Positions 1 to 5,238 of a DNA stretch of 6,533 nt are shown here, piece by piece (position 1 is the first letter of the stretch; each line of letters starts with the position of its first letter). The position numbers and the translations under genes are program-made. The stretch covers positions 1 through 6,533 of the forward strand of contig JARIHB010000034.1 in NCBI GenBank assembly GCA_029288515.1. The letters are read 5' to 3'. This DNA is from Candidatus Saccharimonadota bacterium (GTDB taxonomy: Bacteria; Patescibacteriota; Saccharimonadia; Saccharimonadales; UBA4665). Under the pieces are notes generated by a model. That model worked only from the letters and a program-made list of their open reading frames with translations, did no database searches and was not told the DNA's origin.

Positions 1-679
1 AGATACGAAAGTAACGCTGCGCGTTATCCGTGACAAGACGCAGGACCTTAGTTTTACGATTACCCGCGCCGACATTAAGATCCCCAGCGTGAAATGGGAA
101 GTTGCGGATAACATCGGATACATGAAGATCAATCAATTCAGTGACGATACGGCCCGGTTGTCGCAGCAGGCTGCCCAGGAATTTAAAGACAAGGGCGTGA
201 AAGGGGTCATTCTCGACCTCCGGGGTAACCCTGGCGGTATGGTAGACGCTGCAACTGCGGTGTCCAGTTTGTGGTTGCCTGAAGGCAAGATGATACTACA
301 GGAGCGCAAAGGTACGCAGGCAGTATCAACCGAGCTGGCGAATGGAAATAATATCCTGAATGGCGTAAAGACCGTCGTGCTGATAGATGGCGGCTCGGCC
401 AGCGCATCCGAAATCACGGCCGGCGCGTTGCATGATAACAAGGTGGCGACTACTATCGGTGAAAAGAGTTTCGGCAAAGGCGTGGTGCAGCAGATTATAC
501 CGCTCAGTGGTGATGCGGAGCTGAAAGTAACAATTGCCAGCTGGTATCGTCCCAACGGCCAAAACATCAACAAGAAGGGCATTACCCCCGACCAAGAGGT
601 AAAACTTACTGATGACGACTTTAAAAATAATAAGGACCCTCAAAAGGATGCCGCTATTCAATTCTTAAATAAAAATTAA
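1..679 (+). CDS. S41 family carboxy-terminal processing protease (CtpA/CtpB/Prc-like), 5' partial
   Basis: This is a serine protease of peptidase family S41, which cleaves proteins at their C-terminal tails, usually outside the cytoplasmic membrane. The reading frame is open from position 2, so the gene begins upstream; the GTG at 89 is an internal valine, not a start. The visible N-terminal part (TKVTLRVIR then ADIKIPSV) looks like the end of a PDZ domain leading into the catalytic core. Counting from the valine at 89 as residue 1, the core shows LDLRGNPGG (42-50), GGSASASE (101-108) and FGKG (128-131). The predicted catalytic serine is residue 105 (codon 401-403) and the lysine residue 130 (codon 476-478); their 25-residue spacing equals that of the known Ser-Lys dyad in this family, and Gln134 fits the third active-site position of CtpB. 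The end (INKKGITPDQEV) is typical and looks complete. Signal peptide and substrate cannot be judged here. Confidence 0.93.
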   Translation, partial: DTKVTLRVIRDKTQDLSFTITRADIKIPSVKWEVADNIGYMKINQFSDDTARLSQQAAQEFKDKGVKGVILDLRGNPGGMVDAATAVSSLWLPEGKMILQERKGTQAVSTELANGNNILNGVKTVVLIDGGSASASEITAGALHDNKVATTIGEKSFGKGVVQQIIPLSGDAELKVTIASWYRPNGQNINKKGITPDQEVKLTDDDFKNNKDPQKDAAIQFLNKN

Positions 680-684
680 CTAAC

Positions 685-763
685 AGAGGTGAAAAATGCT
701 TGCATTGTTAAGATTACACTTGCCATGAGCGGTACGTTTGCGGTAGTATCTATGGGAGAATAG
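685..763 (+). other. possible leader ORFs upstream of pyrG
   Basis: The 95 nt between the protease and pyrG contain tiny ORFs in translatable positions. A good Shine-Dalgarno (AGAGG, 685-689) precedes an ATG at 696 that encodes 10 codons (MLALLRLHLP) and stops at 726-728. That stop overlaps, as ATGA, an ATG at 725 encoding 12 codons and ending at TAG 761-763, which touches the pyrG Shine-Dalgarno. The second ORF is also in frame with a GTG at 689, giving a 24-residue peptide with a hydrophobic middle. These could be a leader peptide, a tiny membrane protein, or chance. Nothing beyond the Shine-Dalgarno and the head-to-tail arrangement supports translation. Confidence 0.25.
720..756 (+). promoter_or_regulatory. 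candidate pyrG promoter
   Basis: TTGCCA (720-725) and TAGTAT (744-749) resemble sigma-70-type -35 and -10 boxes with an 18-nt spacer. The likely start is in the GGG at 754-756, giving a leader of about 20 nt that carries the pyrG Shine-Dalgarno. This promoter would lie downstream of the first tiny ORF start, so only read-through mRNA from the protease gene would carry that ORF. Confidence 0.4.
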
Positions 764-768
764 AGAGG
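763..768 (+). promoter_or_regulatory. ribosome binding site of pyrG
   Basis: GAGAGG lies 6 nt before the GTG at 775, a good Shine-Dalgarno at good spacing. It decides the start: GTG 775 yields MAKATKYIFVTGG, which matches the usual N-terminus of CTP synthases. Confidence 0.75.
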
Positions 769-774
769 TTAAGA

Positions 775-2382
775 GTGGCCAAGGCTACAAAGTATATTTT
801 TGTTACAGGTGGTGTGCTTTCCGGATTAGGAAAGGGTATCACCGCCGCCTCAATCGCCAATCTCCTCAAAGCCCGCGGCCTCTCGGTGAATCTTCAAAAA
901 TGTGATCCTTATCTAAACGTCGACGCCGGCATGCTGAACCCGCGTGAGCATGGCGAGTGTTTCGTGACCAAAGACGGCGCTGAGACTGACCTTGATTTGG
1001 GGCATTACGAGCGCTTTTTGGATGAAGAGCTGACGCAATCAAGCTCTGTGATGCAGGGCCGGGTACTGTTACGCGTTATCGAAGATGAGCGACATGGCAA
1101 GTACCAGGGCCAGACCGTGCAAATTGTGCCGCACGTAATGAGCGCTGTACAAGACTTTATAAAGGAAGCAAGCCAGGGTTTTGACGTGCACATTGTTGAA
1201 ATTGGCGGCACTGTGGGCGACCTGGAAAGTCAGAGCTTTGTGGAAGCGATCCGTGAATTTGGCTTGCGGGTAGGGCGCGATAATTGTCTGTATGTACACG
1301 TGGTATACCTGCCATACTTAGGGGCTAGTCATGAAACTAAGACTAAGCCGGCGCAGAATGCGGTGCGTGAGCTGCGCGGCATGGGCATCACGCCTGACGT
1401 GCTGGTGGCCCGCAGCGAACAGCCGGCCGGCCGACACGCTATTGGCAAACTGAGTATGTTCAGCGGCGTGGAACCGGAAGCGATCGCGCTGTTGCCGAAC
1501 GCGCCGAGCATTTATCAGGTGCCGTTAACGCTGGAAGACACTGGCATTGCTGACGTCATTTGCCATAAGCTGGGCCTGAAGACTAAAAAAGCCGACCTGA
1601 ATCCATGGCGTGACATGGTAAAACGGTCGATGAAGACATATGACCACACGGTGCGCGTGGGCATCATTGCCAAGTACATGGATAACGAAGATACATATTT
1701 GTGCGTCTTTGAGGCTCTGCGTGCTGCAGGGTGGTGGAACAATACGAATGTTGATATCACCTGGATTGATGCCGAGAAATTAGGCGACAAGACGGAAGCC
1801 GAGGTGGCTGCCGCGCTACAGGGAGTGAACGGCATTGTGATTACCGGCGGCTTCGGAACACGGGGCGTGGAAGGTAAAATCAAAGCCGCTCAATATGCTA
1901 TGGCCCATAAGCTGCCATGCCTGGGTTTGTGCTATGGATTGCAAATGAGCGTAATTGCTGCCGCACGCGCAGCCGGCAAGATGGGCGCCAACACTACCGA
2001 GGTTGATGCGGATACCAAGTACCCGGTTATTACCACCATGGCTGACCAGAAGGGCCGTGAGAACACCGGCGGTACTATGCGGCTGGGCGACTATCCGTGC
2101 CACCTCACGGCGGGCAGTAAAGCTGCTGAAGTGTACGGTACTACTAAGATTGTGGAACGCCACCGCCACCGGTATGAGTGCAATAACGACTTTCGCGACC
2201 AATATGAATCGTGGGGCATACGTGCCTCCGGGCTAAGCCCTGACGGCCGCCTGGTAGAGGTTATTGAAGCAATCGATCACCCATTTTACGTAGCCAGCCA
2301 ATTCCATCCTGAATTTAAGTCGCGTCCGAACCGCCCCCATCCAATGTTCAAGGGTTTCGTGGCCAGCATGTTGCAAAAGTAA
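775..2382 (+). CDS. pyrG: CTP synthase (glutamine-hydrolysing)
   Basis: This cytoplasmic enzyme makes CTP from UTP, ATP and glutamine, the last step of pyrimidine nucleotide synthesis. At 535 residues it is close to the usual length (E. coli 545). The N-terminal synthetase domain (about 1-267) has the P-loop-like GGVLSGLGKG (12-21), LQKCDPY with Lys42, GAETDLDLGHYERF (68-81), the metal-ligand region VEIGGTVGD (141-149) and KTKPAQ (189-194). The C-terminal class I glutamine amidotransferase domain (about 293-535) has GGFGTRGVEGK (358-368), the nucleophile Cys386 in GLCYGLQ, RHRHRYE (462-468) and His511/Glu513 in QFHPEF. All catalytic residues are present. Several near-invariant motifs differ from E. 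coli: GTMSP is GMLNP, GICLGMQ is GLCYGLQ, and the TTGRIY stretch is replaced around residues 92-100. The start is GTG with a good Shine-Dalgarno. Confidence 0.98.
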   Translation: MAKATKYIFVTGGVLSGLGKGITAASIANLLKARGLSVNLQKCDPYLNVDAGMLNPREHGECFVTKDGAETDLDLGHYERFLDEELTQSSSVMQGRVLLRVIEDERHGKYQGQTVQIVPHVMSAVQDFIKEASQGFDVHIVEIGGTVGDLESQSFVEAIREFGLRVGRDNCLYVHVVYLPYLGASHETKTKPAQNAVRELRGMGITPDVLVARSEQPAGRHAIGKLSMFSGVEPEAIALLPNAPSIYQVPLTLEDTGIADVICHKLGLKTKKADLNPWRDMVKRSMKTYDHTVRVGIIAKYMDNEDTYLCVFEALRAAGWWNNTNVDITWIDAEKLGDKTEAEVAAALQGVNGIVITGGFGTRGVEGKIKAAQYAMAHKLPCLGLCYGLQMSVIAAARAAGKMGANTTEVDADTKYPVITTMADQKGRENTGGTMRLGDYPCHLTAGSKAAEVYGTTKIVERHRHRYECNNDFRDQYESWGIRASGLSPDGRLVEVIEAIDHPFYVASQFHPEFKSRPNRPHPMFKGFVASMLQK

Positions 2383-2405
2383 ACAGGATACTATACTGTA
2401 GCGTT
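2371..2405 (+). promoter_or_regulatory. candidate response-regulator promoter with overlapping dyad
   Basis: TATACT (2392-2397) is a good -10 box ending 8 nt before the ATG at 2406. TTGCAA (2371-2376), inside the end of pyrG, is a possible -35 but with a short 15-nt spacer. Transcription would start at about 2404-2406, giving an mRNA with almost no leader. ACAGGATACTATACTGT (2383-2399) is a dyad with 7 of 8 arm pairs matching around C2391; it covers the -10 and could be an operator. There is no Shine-Dalgarno near the ATG; the nearest AGGA (2385-2388) is 17 nt upstream. Confidence 0.45.
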
Positions 2406-2831
2406 ATGGATACCGAAAACTCTGCTGCAGCTGCGACCCCGCAGCCTGCTCCTTCTGGCCCCAAACGCATTTTGTTCGTGGAAGATGATGATGCGCTTGC
2501 CGGCGTGTACCTTGTGCGCCTTCAGGCTGAGGGCTTTGACGTCAAGCGTGTTGCTAACGGTGAAGAGGCCCTGGCCGCCGCCGTATCATATACGCCCGAC
2601 CTTGTGCTTCTGGATGTTATGATGCCCAAGGTAAGCGGTTTTGACGTGCTGGACATCCTGCGCAACACACCGGAAACCGCCAACCTCAAAGTTATCATGC
2701 TGACAGCTCTTAGCCAGGAGAGCGACCGTAAGCGTGCTGAAGCGCTCGGGGTAGACGATTACTTAGTGAAATCGCAGGTGGTTATTACCGACGTTATCGA
2801 CCACATCAAGCGCCACCTTGGCATACAGTAG
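2406..2831 (+). CDS. stand-alone response regulator receiver protein
   Basis: This 141-residue protein is a CheY-like receiver, expected to accept a phosphoryl group from a histidine kinase. An Ala/Pro-rich, probably disordered N-terminal extension (1-19) precedes the receiver fold (20-140). Visible residues are the acidic pair Glu26-Asp27 in FVEDDD, the phospho-acceptor Asp70 in LLDVMMP, Thr100 in MLTA and Lys123 in YLVKSQ. The proline that normally follows this lysine is Ser124 here. No output domain follows, so it must act through protein contact or as a phosphate relay. No histidine kinase is in the window, so its partner is unknown. It begins 23 nt after pyrG, which would allow cotranscription, but it has its own candidate promoter and no Shine-Dalgarno. 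The N-terminus is set by ATG 2406; nothing else competes before the receiver fold. Confidence 0.93.
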   Translation: MDTENSAAAATPQPAPSGPKRILFVEDDDALAGVYLVRLQAEGFDVKRVANGEEALAAAVSYTPDLVLLDVMMPKVSGFDVLDILRNTPETANLKVIMLTALSQESDRKRAEALGVDDYLVKSQVVITDVIDHIKRHLGIQ

Positions 2832-2844
2832 ACGCGTACTACGG

Positions 2845-2880
2845 TTGACTTCAGGGGGCTTTTGGCCTACTGTTGACGAA
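2845..2880 (+). promoter_or_regulatory. candidate promoter giving a leaderless mRNA
   Basis: TTGACT (2845-2850), 17 nt, then TACTGT (2868-2873) form a plausible sigma-70-type promoter. The standard distance from the -10 puts transcription start exactly on the A of the ATG at 2880. No Shine-Dalgarno is present at normal spacing. A 9-nt perfect palindrome, CGTACTACG (2835-2843), sits just upstream of the -35, but is short enough to be chance. Confidence 0.45.
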
Positions 2881-3251
2881 TGGGAATTGAAGATCCAGGC
2901 GACGACAGCGGTGCGGAATATTACGTTCCTCGCCCAGAAAATTTTGGAGTACACGATACTTTTCAGGATGTAGAGTCTGAGACATACAGCGGTACACCAG
3001 GAGTCCTGCCTGGCCCTACGATACGCCCAGGTGCGACTGGCGAGGTGATTGGGGGTGAGGTGGTGATCCCTGGGCCTGAAGTTAGATATCACGCTGACGA
3101 TGGCATGGCGCAACTACAGAGGGATATCTTAGAGTTTATGATGGGTGGTGCTAACTTTGGCCTGGATGTGGTCCATGGGCAGGGTGATTATTACGAACGT
3201 CCGCAGGAACCGACTGTTGAAAAGTTGTTCCCAGACGAATGGACTGAGTAG
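2880..3251 (+). CDS. hypothetical acidic protein, no recognised domain
   Basis: I do not recognise this 123-residue protein. It is strongly acidic, rich in Gly and Pro, has no cysteine and only one lysine (Lys115), and shows no signal peptide or membrane segment. The first 75 residues look mostly disordered and contain an imperfect repeat of the form V-[LI]-P-G-P-x-[IV]-R at 42-49 and 62-69. The part from 76 onward (AQLQRDILEFMMGG) could form a helix. The two aromatic pairs YYVPRP (14-19) and YYERPQ (104-109) are also similar. Support for it being real: the frame fills most of the space between the response regulator and the next gene, a plausible promoter sits directly at its ATG, and the opposite-strand frame overlaps the response regulator. 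The start lacks a Shine-Dalgarno. Confidence 0.6.
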   Translation: MGIEDPGDDSGAEYYVPRPENFGVHDTFQDVESETYSGTPGVLPGPTIRPGATGEVIGGEVVIPGPEVRYHADDGMAQLQRDILEFMMGGANFGLDVVHGQGDYYERPQEPTVEKLFPDEWTE

Positions 3252-3311
3252 CAGCCCGCTGGTATAAAGGTATGACTGGCATAAGCACTACACCTGTGGT
3301 AACGTAGAAAT
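3240..3311 (+). promoter_or_regulatory. candidate promoter(s) of the second orphan gene
   Basis: Two options are visible. TGGACT (3240-3245), 17 nt, TATAAA (3263-3268) is the stronger pair by sequence; it would start around 3275 and leave a leader of about 37 nt without a clear Shine-Dalgarno. CTGGCA (3276-3281), 18 nt, TAACGT (3300-3305) is weaker, but its -10 ends 6 nt before the ATG at 3312, again predicting a leaderless mRNA. An 11-codon ORF at 3272-3307 lies between them, without a Shine-Dalgarno. Confidence 0.35.
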
Positions 3312-3620
3312 ATGCAACCATCACAAATGAGTATGGGGTCATCGTTTCCTATTGCGCAAACCGCGCCGGATGCGCCGTTTCAAGTACGCGATCCGGATTT
3401 CCGGCTGAGTAACTTACTGCCGCCGTATCAGCCGGCGCAAGGCGGTGTTCATTATTGGCACTCTAATCCAGACATAGCATTGGTGGGGGGCTGGACGATT
3501 GAGTTTGCTGTCAATTCGTCGCAGTGGTCGGCCGGCCAACCAGGGCCTGCCCAGCCGAATCCATCTGACGTTATTAAACCGCAGCAGAATAGTGATGGCA
3601 CGCTGAGTATTCAGCACTAG
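3312..3620 (+). CDS. hypothetical Pro/Gln/Ser-rich small protein
   Basis: I do not recognise this 102-residue protein. It is rich in Pro, Gln, Ser and Asn, has no cysteine and a single lysine (Lys89), and shows no signal peptide or convincing membrane segment. Its ends (1-25 and 74-102, with PGPAQPNPSD and KPQQNSDG) look disordered; the middle (about 45-70, GGVHYWHSNPDIALVGGWTIEF) is richer in aromatic and hydrophobic residues and could be a small folded part. It follows the 2880 gene after 60 nt and ends 24 nt before a strong terminator, which supports it as the last gene of the rightward block. The start has no Shine-Dalgarno. Alternative in-frame ATGs at 3327 and 3333 would shorten it by 5 or 7 residues. 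Confidence 0.55.
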   Translation: MQPSQMSMGSSFPIAQTAPDAPFQVRDPDFRLSNLLPPYQPAQGGVHYWHSNPDIALVGGWTIEFAVNSSQWSAGQPGPAQPNPSDVIKPQQNSDGTLSIQH

Positions 3621-3644
3621 GGCGCTCGGCTTGTTGAATTCCTA

Positions 3645-3683
3645 AAGTAAAAACACCGCTTTTGTGAAGCGGTGTTTTTACTT
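3645..3683. terminator. bidirectional intrinsic terminator
   Basis: AAGTAAAAACACCGCTT (3645-3661) and AAGCGGTGTTTTTACTT (3667-3683) are perfect inverted repeats of 17 bp around a 5-nt loop (TTGTG). Each strand has the GC-rich CACCGC/GCGGTG core followed by a run of five Ts. It lies between the convergent ends of the 3312 gene and rpmA and should stop transcription from both sides. Confidence 0.92.
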
Positions 3684-3698
3684 AAACGAGACGGCGTA

Positions 3699-3971
3699 TT
3701 ATTCGACTGTTACTTCGGTGCGCCGGACGGTTTTGCCGGTAAAGCGGCGGACTTTGCGAACCTTGTAGGCTACGACGCCATCGCGGTCGGCGTGGATAGT
3801 GTAGTTACGGCTGGTGGTGGCGCCTTTGCCGGCGCGCTTGGTCTGGCCAACCTGACGTACGATAACCTGACCGGTACGGACTTTTTGGCCGCCGAACAGC
3901 TTAACGCCAAGACGCTGACCGACGCTATCGCGGGTATTTTTGCTGGTACCACCTGCTTTTACGTGTGACAT
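3699..3971 (-). CDS. rpmA: 50S ribosomal protein L27 (bL27)
   Basis: bL27 is a small basic protein of the large ribosomal subunit whose N-terminal tail reaches towards the peptidyl transferase centre. The 90-residue product has the family hallmark N-terminus, MSHVKAGGTSKN, followed by RDSVGQRLGVKLFGGQ (14-29) and VIVRQVG (36-42), and the conserved DGVV (64-67). The middle and C-terminus diverge: the usual GTKFHPGxNVGxGKDHTLFA stretch is replaced by GQTKRAGKGATTSRNYTIHA (42-61), and the C-terminal part is strongly basic. There is no N-terminal extension of the kind cleaved in Firmicutes. The start is 6 nt after the methyltransferase stop, so the two are almost certainly cotranscribed. The usual partners rplU and obg are not next to it here. 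A terminator follows 16 nt after the stop. Confidence 0.96.
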   Translation of the reverse strand: MSHVKAGGTSKNTRDSVGQRLGVKLFGGQKVRTGQVIVRQVGQTKRAGKGATTSRNYTIHADRDGVVAYKVRKVRRFTGKTVRRTEVTVE

Positions 3972-3977
3972 ATGCTT

Positions 3978-5165
3978 TTACTTCCTTATTATTACGAGCA
4001 GCTCACGGCCCACGATTTGGTCGGGGCGGGAGTAAACTAACTCTGCTGCCTGGACATGCTCAAAACTTACTTGATTGTACCCTAAATCGCTTAAACGGTC
4101 AAGAAGTGAAAGGTGGTATATACGGCCTTGTGGCGACTTCCAGGCCGGTACCGCCAGGCAGCAGCGTGTGCCGGACGGGGTTTGGGAAGCCAGGTTGCGC
4201 ATGAATTTTTCGATGATGACATTACAGGTGTTGATAATCTCCTGCAGTTTGTCAGGATTCGGCCAACTGCTGAGCGGCCGGCCGAGATATGTTTCACAGG
4301 CGACTGCCTGTGGCACCGGAACCCACGTGTGGGTGGTGGCATCGCCAACCTCCAGGTGGGGCATAACGGTAGTGCCGCGGCCAGCCAGCCAGGCGAGATT
4401 TTGCTGAGTGTATTCGACCATACGCGGCTCTAGGTCAGTGCCGTAGAGGCCGTAGCCCATAATAGCTGCTTCCTGCAATACGACGCCGGTCCCGCAGAAG
4501 GGGTCAAGTACGGTATGAGCGGTGGCCGACTCCAGCGGGCCAGCGGCCAGGTTAACGATTGTTTGGGCCAGCTTAGGCGGCAGCATACCTACGCGGGCAT
4601 CGCGTTTCGGGCGGCCCTGGTCGCGGGCGGCATAGGCATCAATGTCTTGTACGGCGGTGGTGTGGGCAACATAGGTAGTATTACTGCCGCGGACTAACAA
4701 CAGCTCGATGCCTAGATCGCCAGTGAGCTGGTTGTGCAATACTGATGCACTGTTTAACTCTGGTTCGCTGTTGGGCACCAGGCGTACTGAGCGCCCCGCC
4801 TGCTTGCAGAGTTTCTTCAGTTCTAAGCCGGTACGGAACAGTTGTTTGCTGTCTATAGGCAAGCTAAAGATACTCAGGCCAAGTTTGATCTTGCCCTCGG
4901 CAGGCATCTCGTGCAACAGGGAGGGGAAGACTTTGTAGAGGGTGCGCGACACGGCTGGCCATTGTACGGCGTCCATCTCACCGATAATAGCGCCAACGCG
5001 AACGCTGCTCCCCAGACGGCCAAAGGGAATCTCGTTAGCAGGTATATCCGACAGGGCAGCGCGATCGCCAAGAGGCTGAATGTGTGCACCGCCTAGTACG
5101 CTTTCTAGCTCAGCCAAGCCGATGGCCGGCTGGCGGCCAAGGATAAAAAGACTTTTATACATCAT
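3978..5165 (-). CDS. Trm11/TrmG10-like SAM-dependent RNA methyltransferase
   Basis: This 395-residue protein matches the Trm11/TrmG10 architecture; archaeal members make N2-methylguanosine at position 10 of tRNA. The N-terminal part starts with FILGRQPAIGLAELESVLG (7-25), typical of the family, and about 80-170 would be the THUMP-like RNA-binding region. The linker DIDAYAARDQGRPKRD (174-189) and GMLPPKLAQ (193-201) are characteristic. The Rossmann methyltransferase domain has DPFCGTG (221-227) for SAM binding, Asp244 in GTDLE, and GDA (274-276). At the catalytic position, where family members have a D/N-P-P-Y type motif, it reads CETYLG (290-295). The C-terminus has RPDQIVGRELLVI (380-392). 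Substrate is inferred, not shown. Start: ATG 5165, with a second ATG directly after it (5162); no Shine-Dalgarno, but a TATAAT box 9 nt upstream. It leads an operon with rpmA. Confidence 0.85.
   Translation of the reverse strand: MMYKSLFILGRQPAIGLAELESVLGGAHIQPLGDRAALSDIPANEIPFGRLGSSVRVGAIIGEMDAVQWPAVSRTLYKVFPSLLHEMPAEGKIKLGLSIFSLPIDSKQLFRTGLELKKLCKQAGRSVRLVPNSEPELNSASVLHNQLTGDLGIELLLVRGSNTTYVAHTTAVQDIDAYAARDQGRPKRDARVGMLPPKLAQTIVNLAAGPLESATAHTVLDPFCGTGVVLQEAAIMGYGLYGTDLEPRMVEYTQQNLAWLAGRGTTVMPHLEVGDATTHTWVPVPQAVACETYLGRPLSSWPNPDKLQEIINTCNVIIEKFMRNLASQTPSGTRCCLAVPAWKSPQGRIYHLSLLDRLSDLGYNQVSFEHVQAAELVYSRPDQIVGRELLVIIRK
3981..3987 (-). promoter_or_regulatory. ribosome binding site of rpmA inside the methyltransferase gene
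   Basis: AAGGAAG on the minus strand lies 9 nt before the rpmA ATG and forms the last two sense codons (Arg-Lys) of the methyltransferase. Translation of the two genes is therefore likely coupled. Confidence 0.75.
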
Positions 5166-5203
5166 ATGCCAGGTATTATACGGTTTTTACCGGAGGACTG
5201 CAT
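5166..5203 (-). promoter_or_regulatory. promoter of the methyltransferase-rpmA operon
   Basis: A perfect TATAAT on the minus strand (5180 down to 5175) ends 9 nt before the ATG at 5165. The best -35 at 17 nt is ATGCAG (5203-5198), a poor match, so activity may depend on the -10 and its CCG flank. The expected start is within 3 nt of the ATG, giving a near-leaderless mRNA. A short CGGT-TTTT-ACCG palindrome (5181-5192) lies directly upstream of the -10. Confidence 0.6.
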
Positions 5204-5229
5204 GACATATACTGAAAATCCCGTATAAT
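5175..5229. repeat. 9-bp inverted repeat carrying both divergent -10 boxes
   Basis: ATTATACGG (5175-5183) and CCGTATAAT (5221-5229) are exact reverse complements separated by 37 nt. Each arm contains the TATAAT of one divergent promoter, and each arm ends exactly 9 nt from the start codon of its gene. The match stops at 9 bp on both sides. Confidence 0.85.
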
Positions 5230-5238
5230 TGCCCCTAT
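5202..5238 (+). promoter_or_regulatory. promoter of the flippase-like gene and xseA
   Basis: ATGACA (5202-5207), 16 nt, perfect TATAAT (5224-5229) make a good sigma-70-type promoter. The -10 ends 9 nt before the ATG at 5239, so the mRNA would begin around 5236-5239. The intervening bases (TTGCCCCTAT, from 5229) contain no Shine-Dalgarno. Confidence 0.7.

Noticed and set aside
89..91. GTG at 89 as the start of the S41 protease
   Set aside because: The frame is open to position 2 and its upstream residues match the end of a PDZ domain, so the gene is cut by the window edge.
1816..2202. 128-codon minus-strand frame inside pyrG
   Set aside because: Entirely antisense to the conserved amidotransferase domain; a shadow of pyrG codon structure.
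2851..2867. Possible hairpin AGGGGGC...GGCCT after the response regulator
   Set aside because: Only three consecutive pairs form and no T run follows on the plus strand, so it does not qualify as a terminator.
2763..3113. 116-codon minus-strand frame over the first orphan gene
   Set aside because: It runs into the response regulator on the other strand, has no Shine-Dalgarno or promoter noticed, and its product resembles no family; the plus-strand frame has a promoter and better placement.
3272..3307. 11-codon ORF between the two orphan genes
   Set aside because: No Shine-Dalgarno and too short to distinguish from chance.
3672..3968. 98-codon plus-strand frame opposite rpmA
   Set aside because: It starts inside the terminator hairpin and lies antisense to a clearly recognisable L27; its Ala/Gly-rich translation is typical of a shadow frame.
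4113..4433. Several plus-strand frames (4075-4433, 4842-5096) over the methyltransferase
   Set aside because: All are antisense to a full-length 395-residue protein with recognisable motifs.
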